Origin: Eopsaltria australis
Taxonomy: Eukaryota > Chordata > Aves > Passeriformes > Petroicidae
Direction of reading: 5' to 3'
DNA length: 64,000 nucleotides
NCBI GenBank assembly: GCA_034509425.1
Contig: JAVTVJ010000494.1
Span: 744,001-808,000, forward strand
Part shown: one piece after another, positions 28,201-36,749 of the stretch
Layout: each line of letters opens with the position of its first letter
Numbering within the stretch: position 1 is the stretch's first letter
Notes under the pieces: generated by a model
Told to the model about the DNA's origin: nothing
Seen by the model: the letters and a program-made list of their open reading frames with translations, nothing else
Databases searched by the model: none
Translations under genes and position numbers: made by a program

Positions 28201-31200
28201 AATTATTTTGTCTCTTGTTTTTCTTTGTCATAGCAGAGGATGCACATTGACATTAAGCAGACAAAATAGTATGAACTGATTCAAGTAGACAAGGAAGAAA
28301 AGTAACCACATGTATGTCTGATTTCCTTTTCTATCAATCATCTCCATATTACTGTCTGCAAGCCCAGGAACAGCTCTTCCTTCACTTCGTATCGCTGGTA
28401 AGAGATTAACACTTCCTTTACCTGTCTCTGACCACAGCTAAAGCTCCTGCTGTTTTGCAAACTTAGGCATACAAACTCCTCATAATAATGCCGTATGTAA
28501 TGGATTTTGTATCCAAATTTTATTTAAAACATTTAAATTCACAAAAAGTCTCCCACCTAATACCATAAAAATACATACTGACTTGCATATCCACCTAAAG
28601 TAATTTATATGACTAAATATCACTTATACTGAAGACAGCATCAGTAGAGCTCTGGTCTGCCATAGGCTTCCAGTATGCCCCTAAGTAATATTCAGCCTTC
28701 AATGGTTTGTTTCAGTTTTAGAAGACGGGGACAAACCCAGAAATTTGTAATTTACTATTATCACAACAACTCTTATTCACCACTTTTCCAAGGTAAATAA
28801 TCCTGTACTTCTCAAACTTCTCATCAGTCTTTGTAATAGTAATGTTAATAAAGTACTTGGTAAGTGATTACACACACACACAAAAGGAAAGACCGAAACC
28901 AAAATCATGAAGCCATTATTTGGTCCCATTTACATTAAAATGCTTGTTTTGGAGTTAATCAAGGTTGTTTAGTAGAGAAGCATATTGCTCAAAGACCACC
29001 TATCTTATTTACTGAAGATGGAATACTTTAACTGAAGGAAAATACTTGAAGAAAACAATATTCTTTGCTTTATTTTGAAACGGTAAAGTCTGAAGACTTG
29101 CATGCCAGCCATCCACCTATTACAAAGTTTCTATACAATGCCTGTAAACATCCTGTAACAGTTTTCACAGAAAACATTAGTCATTTTCTGGGTTTTTAAG
29201 GAGAGATGACAAGGCCTGATTTACAAAACCCTGTGCACTCAGAAATGTAACTGAAATCAAAGAAACTTGCAGTCTGAACGTCTGAAGTGCAACAGAATGC
29301 ACTTCACTTCAGAAGTCACAGTTTAGAAATAGCAAATCAGGCATATGAAGCCACTTTGTCTTTCTGGTATCAGGGTTTGTTTTTCCCTTTTCAGTAACTC
29401 TTCAGTTCCCCATCTTTTAACTACGATTAACATCATGCAGTCACCTCACAAAAAAGCATTAGCATAAGAATAAGATTCAAAATTCTTTGAGGTTTATAGT
29501 AGAATAAATAAGGGCATAAAGACTTCTGAACTAGTCTGTCCATTTCAGTGGTCAGACATCTGAAGTTATCATTTCTAATGCAGCAACCTTTTGAGTTTGC
29601 CCCCTGCCTTTCAAATGGGCTTTTTTTTTCTTTCATAATACATTTATCTTAGTGTTGCTGGGAAACCATTAGAATAATATTGTACATGTGAAATTGCCAT
29701 TAATTACTGACGCACTTGTAACAAAAGAAAATTATCAGATGCAAAAACAAAGGGTGTCATCATCAATCAGTTTGAAATTCAGTAACATCTGGGTGAACTT
29801 GGTAAGCCTACATGGTCTGTTCCTCTAAGGACTGACAAAATTGGGACACTTACAAAGCAATTGGTTAATATTCCATTGGAAAAAAAAAATCAGAACACAA
29901 TTTCTTCTTCTCTGACTAGTGGCCTGTCCTAGTTAATGAAAAACTTGATTGTTACAAGACTCAAACTAATTAAAAAGATTAAACTATGAACAAAATCAAA
30001 TTAAAAATTTGGCTTTAGGCTTATGTGGCCAGCAATAGCTCAAGAACATTGTAACTGCAGTCTGCAGTTAAATACAATTAATGAAAGTTTTAAAAGTATT
30101 AGAATAATTAACTGTGGATCATTTCTGTAACCTGGCCATATGACCTCCACAAAATTACTTATAATTCTTAAATAAGCATGTAAATGCATGCAAGTCACCC
30201 ATGCCATCTAAGACTTGCCAGCAAAGAGCATTTAATTAGCTAATATAATACCCAACCCACTTAATATATATATAGCTTTTCCTCTCAAACATACGAAATT
30301 GTTGTGGGTGACACAACAGATTTTCTTCTACCAGATTATGTTTTAATTTGGATTTTTTAGTTTTGTTTAAAATAACTACCTAGGTAAAAGCCAGGCCAGA
30401 TCAAAGGTTGATCTAATTATACAACCTCAGAGAGCGACCACTAACTTATGCAGAAATATCAGGGTTAGTTAAGAGTAACTCCTTTTGTCTCTCACATAAC
30501 TACAGCCTACTCCAAAACATTTAAGTAGCAACAAGCAACCTCTTTCAATTTTAACATGATGTAAGCGATGCCCAAAAAACACCTGTGCATGATACGACAA
30601 ACTGTTAGCATTACCTATTTCTAGTGGTCTAGAAACAGAACAGGCCAAACTACAAATGGGCCAATGCCTAATAACCAGAGGAACATACAGAAAGATAACG
30701 GAAAGAAGGAGAGGGAATGTGTTTGTTTTGCTCTGGCACAAATACATATAAGGTAACTAAGAAATGCCAAGGGACAAGATAGGGAAGACTTCCAGGCACA
30801 CCTGGAGTGCTAACTTCTCCAGATGATCACAAGCTAGGCCTTGGGGTGGGCATGGCAGGGGGAGAATTGGGGAGAGGATGAAAGGGTGTGGATGGCATTG
30901 AAATCAAAAGCAACTTTTACAGCAAATGCCTTGCCTGACTGCCACCATGGGAAAAGGAACAAGACGACTGGACAGACTGAAAAACAAAAGGACAATCATT
31001 CCCCAAAAAAATCCAAACCCCCTCAAACCAAAAACCCGAATCCTAATCCAGCTATTATAAAGAACTCTATCTCCCTCACTAAATTCTAACCCATAAAACT
31101 TACTTTCACAGAAACATTTAAACGCTGCCTTAAACCTGTGTTAAAATCTCCATGCTGAAACTAATTAATCACTTCCTTTGAAAAGTTTCAGAAACATTTT

Positions 31201-34200
31201 TTTACTTTTGTATATTTTGTGTCTGATTGAATATGCTTTTTACAGATTTCATGAATCAGTGTTGTTTACACTGATATCTCTATGTAAAAGAAAATGCTGC
31301 ACTATAAGTATTTCCTTTTTTTCTCCAGACTTGTCTTACACTTTACCAGATTGTACAGTTTTTAGTCCAAAGCTTTATTTGAACTCACCATCACGCATTA
31401 TTTCTTTTACATTCAAAACTCGAGCAGGCATGATGGTTTTCCAGAAACAATGCAAATGTCCCCATTTCTATCTCAAAAGAAAACATTTGCTAACTTTCAC
31501 ATTCAAATCAACTCCGAAGTTTCTTCAACATTCTAAGGCACGACTGCCACAAGAAGAAGTTGGTTTTTCCCCTGTGCCAGCCCAATTATTTTTGAGTTCT
31601 CGTGATAAATTACACGAGAAAATGGTTCAGGTTAAAATTAACATAGCTGGGGAGGGATGGGTGCTCTGTTCTTGGTTGATTTGGTTTTCTTTCTCTGCTA
31701 AGTTTTAACCCGGATCTGTCAACCCTTCCATTTTGGTGTGCAGCAAACCAAAATGCTTGTAAAGAGGATACAGAACAGAGGTTGGGACAAGCACATGAGA
31801 GCCCCACATATTTCGGTGGCAGTTCTGGCTTTGCCTAGAAGGGCTGTTTATGTCAGTCACTGAGAAAATCAGTCTCTATGCATTTTGGATTGATGGGGCT
31901 ATTTATAATGTATCTGACAATTAGGTACACTACTATTAATCTTACTCATAATGACTAAAATGTTTTATATAAATGACATTAAAATATTCTCTTGTGATCA
32001 AAGTTATATCTGAGATTTAATAGTTTACTGACAGCAATATACAAGTCTGGAGTTTAACAAGGCAGTAAAACAGTCAATTTTGAAAAAAAATTCAATAGTC
32101 ATAAAGAAGCTTTGTAGCAAAGCAGATGCCAAGATTCTAAAACTTCTTTCATCCTTCAACTATGTCATGGAAAGAAATATAATATTGCTAACACAACTGC
32201 TCCTAAGTTTTGTTTAGGTTCTGGTTTGATCTTGAAACTGAAGGAGGGCTTCTTGGATGCCTTAAAATTGTTTGTTTTCCCCTTCTATCACTCAGTTAAA
32301 GTCAAAGTCACCACCCCTTTTCACAAGCCTTATCCAAATTGTCAAGCATCTGACTTGCAGCCCTAAAACCAACCACTACATAACTTGAACACGTACCCTG
32401 TGAAGAGAAAGACTGACCTAGAAAAAAAATTATTTTGTAGTCAAAATCAGTACACCTCAACACTCTACTACATGCTAGCTGCCTGGATCTATTGCATGGA
32501 CACTTGACCCCAGCCACAGCACACCAGTTGAAATCACTTCCTCAACAGCTGAACGTATACATCACATACTGTCCTACTCCAAGGCACCAAACCATCAATG
32601 CAATCTAACACACCAGAAACTACCTTTGACTCCATTAACCACTTGAACTTGTGTTTCATTTGCCATACATATGCAATCCTGAGGCATTTACTTTCTACAT
32701 CCCTCAAAAGATGTATGCTAATTTTAAAATTCTCAATATTTTCAGGACAATGATAATGTTATCATACAGATGTATCAAAACACTTTGAAAATACCTGGCC
32801 TATATTTTATTACTCACAACCCCAAGCAGAAGGAGGCAAAGGACATAAAAACATTCTTTTTAAAAGTCCTTGGCACAAAAGCCGCTGCTCAGGCACTCTG
32901 GGACAGGTGCCCAGAACGTCTCAAGTTCCAGTAATAAGAAAAGCTTTCATTAGGAGAAGAGGTCTGGACACAAAAATACAGATGTGATATCAGAAAACTT
33001 GCTAATAAGGACACAAATTTGTAACCAATTAAGTTGACTATGACTTTAACAAGCTGAAAGAGCAAAATTTTGCAGGAGCTGACCCACATCCTGATGGCCA
33101 AAACTCTAAGTTGCACATTTTTTGTAAGAAACACCTTCTGTAAGAGCATCTTTGGCTGACGTATGGCCAAGAAGACAAAAACATCTACAGTTTCAAAAAC
33201 CGATTCACACCTGAGTTGGTACATTCTGTTAAAGCTGGCTTTTATCATTAAGTCGTATTTAAAGTTCCGGAAAGTTATCTTTTGAAGAAAACTTGAAGAA
33301 ATTGAACAAAACTTTTTCAAGCATTTCCATCCCAAGCACACCGTCATCAGAATATTCTACATGCCAAAATGAATTTGCTTTTATAAATTAAGTTGATATA
33401 AAGAAGCTCAGACTTCATAAAGAACAGACACATTACACAAAAGCATAAAGAAAAATACACTTGTTTGTTTAGCTCTAGAGTGGACAATACTTCCCATTTT
33501 CTTGATGCTTCAGTAAAGCCCATAGCTGACAAAAAAAATTCCCCTAACTCAGATTAAACAAGAGCAGTACAGTAAGAAAAATCTTTCTCTGTCGTTTCAG
33601 TGATGGTAGGTGCAGTAGCAAAGTATTTGTTTCCATTTAAAGTTAGTGTCAAATATTTTGGTTGTCTAAATTCCGTAACAACAACTCATTAAAAAACTAC
33701 AGAAAAAAAAAATCTGCTCTTAGCCTGAAAACTATACACACACATGTGAATTCAGCAAAGCAAGTATACATGACTTTGAAGTTCTATTATTCCTATTATA
33801 TGGGAATGACACAGTTCATCATTGCAAATCCACCAACTGGGACAAAATAAAATACCTGTTTCAAGGATCACCTCAGAACTGCATTCCTCTGCATTCCACA
33901 GACTTTGAACCAAAGTATCTGTCTAAAGTCACAACCCTAGTATCCTCTCCTGTAAATGGCAATATTCCACTGCAATTTTGACAACAGTAGGCTGGACTTG
34001 TCCATTCAATAATTTTCAAAACTGTAAATGGACAACAAGGCTCATTTTCAAAAAAACACTGACATGTGCCTTGCTGCTCAAAAAGCAAAGCACAAAGCCT
34101 ATATATTCTCTTCACATTTCTAGCTAAGAAAACTTCAGTGTACTAACTGACTAGCCAAGACCGTGATTTCTATTTTTCAGTCTTTGTGGGGTCACCGCTG

Positions 34201-35214
34201 TCAGGGGAAACAGATCATCAGATGACAGAATATTTCAAATCTCTAAAAATTATTACTACATCTCCATCCTGGGCATAGGACCAAATCCTAGGTTACAAAA
34301 ACCTTTGGTCCAAAGACCATGGTGTTAAGAAATGAGCTGTGTCAATACTGGATCAATGCTCAACTTAATTCTCTATTTTCAGCATGGACTTCGGAAATAA
34401 TACTACTGCATCACAGCAACATTTCATTTTTTTCCAGTGGAAGAAGGGATTAATACAACAAAAAGAGAGGTAAGACTCGCAGTCCCCCAGAATGCTGTCA
34501 AACAAGCAGAGAAGATGCTTTTGCTTATGAAAATTTAGCAACGTTGTCAGTTATACTTAATGGGAAAAAAATGCTATATATTACACTAAGTTAAAAATTC
34601 TGAGGCAGATTTTACATTTGAAACAATTTCAAAATTCCACCCATAAACTCCAGAAATTATGCTTTGTTTTTTGCAAACAGTGTGATCTTTTCAATCAAGA
34701 ATGCCCCTACATAGATCTACTTGTTTCCTTTGCTCAACTATACTTTCTTCAAATGCCGGAACCCAAAAAACCACCTAGCCTGCCAAAAAATTTTGCTAAC
34801 TTATGATTCCACTTCAGACCTCTCCTCTAAACTGTGAATACGTTTCATGTATAGATTAGTAATTAATATATCAACTCTGGCATTGAGAGAACTCGCGAAA
34901 GAACAGCAGTGAGTTACAAAAAATAGGAAAAATGAGTCCTCCACTTATAAGGAAAAGCAATGAAGTCATATTCCCTTAAAGGTCTGCAGGCAGGAAGGAC
35001 AACAAAACTCTGGCAGTTCTCCATTCCAGTGATAAAATGTTTACCTTAACATGTAAAAGTCGCAGGGAGGGGTGTGGTGGTCAAAATTGCTCACCTTTAA
35101 CCGTTTAACCACCTCATCATTGGTAATTTTGTCCGTAATCTCCTTCACTCCAGGAGGATAGTAGATGATTTTACCGTCGGCAGCAGGTTTTGGTTGGGTA
35201 GCAGGGAAGTCCAT
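1073..35214 (-). CDS. PDS5A: PDS5A, cohesin-associated regulator, N-terminal 286 codons in 7 coding exons (gene continues left of the window)
   Basis: PDS5A binds the cohesin ring (SCC1/RAD21) in the nucleus. With WAPL it promotes cohesin release; with sororin and ESCO acetyltransferases it supports sister-chromatid cohesion (family knowledge). Seven exons joined on the minus strand (35095-35214, 6596-6799, 6100-6186, 5217-5314, 4611-4737, 2656-2736, 1073-1213) give 858 bp, an open frame of 286 codons. Every internal boundary has AG/GT and the phases fit. The product is the alpha-helical HEAT-repeat N-terminus, including the conserved YAPEAPY stretch at residues 95-101, which I recall as part of the region that contacts WAPL and sororin. 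The start [11 protein letters not shown] and residues such as [10 protein letters not shown] match PDS5A rather than PDS5B. About 1,050 residues remain outside the window. Confidence 0.96.
1214..4610 (-). other. PDS5A: PDS5A introns 7 (1214-2655) and 6 (2737-4610)
   Basis: These are AT-rich introns interrupted only by exon 7. A short (GT)8 run lies at about 4088-4103. No mobile element is recognisable. The open frames at 2882-3199 and 3907-4227 lack splice support and resemble no family. Confidence 0.8.
2656..2736 (-). CDS. PDS5A: PDS5A exon 7
   Basis: The exon has 27 codons in phase 0, from [20 protein letters not shown] to IEPCIAN, between acceptor ATTTCAG|AACC and donor AAT|GTACGT. It is a HEAT-repeat helix pair. 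A proline stands where I recall alanine in human PDS5A (IEACIAN); PDS5B also carries IEP at this place. Confidence 0.95.
4611..4737 (-). CDS. PDS5A: PDS5A exon 6
   Basis: The exon is 127 bp. Its first T completes the split Asn codon, followed by 42 codons, from [20 protein letters not shown] to LINLIPAHK. The acceptor is CTTAG|TAATAG and the donor CACAAG|GTCTGC, which is somewhat weaker than the other donors in the gene. The [15 protein letters not shown] stretch is diagnostic of PDS5A. Confidence 0.95.
5217..5314 (-). CDS. PDS5A: PDS5A exon 5
   Basis: The exon is 98 bp, starting in phase 0 after TTTTAG and ending after two bases of a codon before donor AA|GTAAGT. It encodes [20 protein letters not shown] and onward to LFRTLFSVI. 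The split Asn codon (AA + T) is completed by exon 6. [13 protein letters not shown] is the PDS5A version; I recall PDS5B having LEDSNEIFTQLYR. Confidence 0.95.
6100..6186 (-). CDS. PDS5A: PDS5A exon 4
   Basis: The exon has 29 codons, residues 109-137, running from [18 protein letters not shown] to the end RYFYLLE. The acceptor is TTGACAG|GAC and the donor GAG|GTAACA. This HEAT-repeat segment is almost invariant between PDS5A and PDS5B, so on its own it would not separate the two paralogues. Confidence 0.96.
6596..6799 (-). CDS. PDS5A: PDS5A exon 3
   Basis: The exon has 68 codons, phase 0 at both ends, between acceptor TTTTCAG|ATG and donor TTAAG|GTAAAA. It encodes residues 41-108, from [11 protein letters not shown] to YTSHDKLK. 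It includes the acidic QDSEDEKQQ stretch typical of PDS5A, the helix [19 protein letters not shown] and the APEAPY motif. The first codon is an internal Met, not the protein start, because the upstream exon joins in frame. Confidence 0.97.
8126..8245 (+). mobile_element. CR1 LINE fragment
   Basis: The words CACTGTGTCCTGGGGGGCAT, CAGCTGGTCAAGGAAGGGGA and GTGGCCTCACCTGGA follow the end of the CR1 reverse-transcriptase coding region in sense orientation, as I remember the avian consensus. It is a short, diverged, 5'- and 3'-truncated copy lying antisense to PDS5A. It has no coding capacity. Confidence 0.7.
11850..11878 (-). promoter_or_regulatory. LTR core: TATA box and polyadenylation signal
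   Basis: The minus strand carries TATAAATA (11878-11871) and AATAAA (11855-11850) 23 bp apart from first base to first base, the usual U3-R layout of a short-R LTR. Both motifs are intact. Confidence 0.7.
11992..12045. repeat. Short direct repeat and 10-bp hairpin inside the solo LTR U3
   Basis: AAGGTTACAA occurs at 11992-12001 and again at 12008-12017. A perfect inverted repeat, AACTTGGCAG (12020-12029) and CTGCCAAGTT (12036-12045), with a 6-nt loop follows directly. Short duplicated blocks are common in LTR enhancer regions. Confidence 0.75.
14260..14690 (-). repeat. Degenerate tandem repeats in the LTR U3
   Basis: Units built on the words CTGCTCCA, GTGTGGG, CCACGGG/CAACAGG and CAGTTCTCC or CAGTCCTTC recur about every 35-50 bp on the plus strand, with heavy divergence. 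They explain the unusual length of this LTR. Confidence 0.7.
14806..14830. repeat. T/(CTT)n simple repeat
   Basis: A T run passes into five CTT units inside the LTR. Confidence 0.85.
22395..22753 (+). mobile_element. Solo LTR, ERVL-like, 359 bp
   Basis: Plus-strand features: an AATAAA signal at 22687-22692 followed by a T-rich stretch and a U5. The U3 words TGTGCTAGGTGTCCATTTTG and TTGCATTGCCCGAAGTGTAC match a bird LTR family I recognise. The ends TGTC...GACA form a 4-bp inverted repeat. The flanks CCAAT (22390-22394) and TCAAT (22754-22758) are a 5-bp target duplication with one mismatch. It lies antisense to PDS5A in intron 2. No internal region is present. Confidence 0.78.
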
Positions 35215-35265
35215 CCTGGCGCTGCTGGTTATAAACTTTCCTTCTCCACAGTCCTCTACCGGCCT
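35095..35265 (-). CDS. PDS5A: PDS5A exon 2, with start codon (coding 35095-35214)
   Basis: The ATG is at 35214-35212 in a strong context (A at -3, G at +4). The 40 codons begin [20 protein letters not shown] and end [10 protein letters not shown], then the donor G|GTGAGC; the exon ends in phase 0. The segment [12 protein letters not shown] is near-invariant in vertebrate PDS5 proteins. The acceptor is probably GATAG|AGGCC at 35266/35265, behind a T-rich tract. No ATG lies upstream in this exon. Compared with the human protein as I remember it, the stretch between QPKPA and ADGKI is about seven residues shorter. Confidence 0.93.
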
Positions 35266-35715
35266 CTATCGGTCAGAAAACAAAAGTTCAGCAGAATGGA
35301 AACGACTTTCTAACCCTCTTTTTCCATTCCTCACCCTCAATTCGCTGAAGGCCCCGGCTATCGCCCCGCCGGCCGCGCCCCCCAGCGCTACCCCCGCCGC
35401 ATCCCGGCGGGAGCGAGGCCCGGCCCGCCGCCGCTCCCCGCGACTCGGGCCCCTCCGCTCCCCTCCGGCGCCTCCTTTCATTGCGGGGCTGCTCCAGCCC
35501 AACACTGTTAGTTCGCAGCCGATGGTTTTACAATGAAATTTGGGGCCCAATCGAGGGATACCCCGCGGCCGAGGGCCCGTTACGGCCCAGGGAGTGGGCC
35601 GGGGCGCCGTTCCCGACCCCAGGGGGTGGTTCAGAGCCGGCACACCATCCCCGGAGCCGGGAGACGAGGCCTAAACAGTTAGGCCTCAAAACTATCGGGA
35701 GGCAGAGAAGCCAAC

Positions 35716-35757
35716 AGGAGAGGGGGAGGGAGAGAGGGAGGGAGGAAGGGAGGGAGG
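35716..35757 (+). repeat. 42-nt uninterrupted purine run (G4/H-DNA-prone) in PDS5A intron 1
   Basis: Only A and G occur for 42 nt on the plus strand, with six or more runs of GGG or longer separated by 1-5 nt. A separate C-rich run follows at about 35778-35800. In the PDS5A transcript this is a C/U-rich tract. Confidence 0.85.
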
Positions 35758-36051
35758 CGGTGGCGAGCGCAAACAAAACCCCCCCCCGCGACCCCCCCAT
35801 CCCCTCAGAGCTCTCCGCCCGCCCTCCTGCGCCTCCAGAAGCCCCCCCGGGGAGGGGGCCCGGCCACTCGCCACTTTCCATTTGTTCCCGCAACTTCATG
35901 TCCCCTCAGCCCTTGCCCCGCACCCCCCCGCCCCGCATTCGGCCGGGCCCACAAAGAGCCCCCCGCAGCCCCGGCTCCGCGCACACACCCCCGCGGCCGC
36001 GGGGAGCGGAGAGCGAGCACGGGGGGAAGCGGGACGCGGAGCCGCCTTTAC

Positions 36052-36480
36052 CTCATGCAGCTCCGGAAGGTGCAGCATTGAGCAGCCTCCGTGCCGGGTG
36101 GTGCTCGCCGCTCCGCCGCCACCCCGCCGGCCGCTGCCCTGGGGGCTCCCGCCGCCTCCTGCTCCGCGGCGCGGCAGCTCCTGCTCGGGAGCGCTGGCTG
36201 GGGGAGGGGGAGCGGCTCGGTGGCGGCAGCAGCGGCGGCGGCAGCGGCCGGGAGAGGGGGAGGCTCGGGCGGAGCGTGCGCCGCGGGGACCCAGCGCCGC
36301 TCTCCGCCCGCCCAGGGAAGCGCAGCCCGGGAGGAGCCTCCGCGCCGCCCCCGCCCCTTCCCCTTCCCTTTCCCCTGCCCGCCCGCGGCCCGCAGCGACA
36401 CCCCGCCAGGAGCCTCCAGCCCCCGCTCCGGGGTAGGGGCGAGGTTGGCCAGTAAGTCTGGCACCGCGCGGAGCTCCGCG
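36052..36480 (-). other. PDS5A: PDS5A exon 1 (non-coding 5'UTR), transcription start approximate
   Basis: The minus strand shows a strong donor, CATGAG|GTAAAG, with the last exon base at 36052. It lies inside the CpG island 0.84 kb upstream of the start codon. A matching acceptor follows at 35265/35266 after a pyrimidine-rich run. A non-coding first exon is, from memory, also the arrangement in mammalian PDS5A. The 5' end cannot be fixed from sequence; 36480 is only a guess, placed just downstream of the E2F-type site at 36526. Confidence 0.55.
36218..36248 (+). repeat. CGG/CAG triplet tract
   Basis: Mixed CGG, TGG and CAG triplets, about ten units, lie in the PDS5A promoter or 5'UTR. The tract is interrupted, so probably stable. 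Confidence 0.7.
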
Positions 36481-36525
36481 CAGGGCGGGCAGTGCCGGGC
36501 GCGGCCGGCGCAGCGCTGCCTCAGC

Positions 36526-36537
36526 TTGGCGCCAAAA
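36526..36537 (-). promoter_or_regulatory. E2F-type site
   Basis: The minus strand reads TTTTGGCGCCAA, an exact match to the classical palindromic E2F consensus TTTSGCGC with symmetric core GGCGCC. It lies upstream of PDS5A exon 1 in the CpG island. Cell-cycle control would suit a cohesin regulator; binding is inferred. Confidence 0.65.
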
Positions 36538-36749
36538 CCCCCGGAGCGGCCGGGCCAGGCAGGCTCCTCCGGGGCGGCGGGGCCACGGCCGGCGCCGAGC
36601 GGCGATGCCCGGCTGCCGGCAGTGTCAGCGAGCGAGCCTGCGGGTTCCCGGCTGCAGGGCGGGAAGGCGAGAGTTACGTTGCTGCTTCCTCACGGAGCCC
36701 GGGCCGCTCATGGCTGCGCGGGCTCGTCTGGCCGGTCCCTCAGGCATCT

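Larger units (their letters stand above)
6800..35094 (-). other. PDS5A: PDS5A intron 2, 28.3 kb
   Basis: This very large intron separates the start-codon exon from the rest of the gene. It carries a CR1 fragment and three solo LTRs, listed separately. The remainder (6.8-8.1, 8.2-11.8, 12.2-13.9, 15.0-22.4 and 22.8-35.1 kb) is AT-rich unique-looking DNA with short A/T runs, for example T-rich at 23702-23730 and 26153-26169. A broken CAG/CGG triplet run sits at about 23563-23578. No additional PDS5A exon was recognised and none is needed for the frame. Confidence 0.85.
35340..36740. promoter_or_regulatory. PDS5A: CpG island and promoter of PDS5A
   Basis: A dense GC- and CpG-rich block sits in otherwise AT-rich DNA. 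It covers PDS5A intron 1, exon 1 and the upstream flank. It contains an E2F-type palindrome (36526-36537), an ETS-type CCGGAAG (36063-36069) and many GGGCGG-like boxes. No TATA box is positioned, as expected for a housekeeping-type promoter. Long open frames on both strands here (for example 35481-36455) come from the scarcity of stop codons in GC-rich DNA. Such promoters often fire in both directions. Confidence 0.88.

Noticed and set aside
31178..31708. 176-codon plus-strand frame in PDS5A intron 2
   Set aside because: Begins without an ATG, AT-rich with Phe/Leu/Ser-heavy composition, no domain and no splice context; chance frame.
32889..33347. 152-codon minus-strand frame in intron 2, sense to PDS5A
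   Set aside because: Looked for a transposase, a retroviral segment or an alternative PDS5A exon and saw none; adding it would break the conserved exon 2-exon 3 junction.
35481..36455. 324-codon plus-strand open frame over the PDS5A promoter, and overlapping frames at 35882-36834
   Set aside because: Low-complexity GC-rich translation, several overlapping frames on both strands, no recognisable domain; it is the CpG island of PDS5A.
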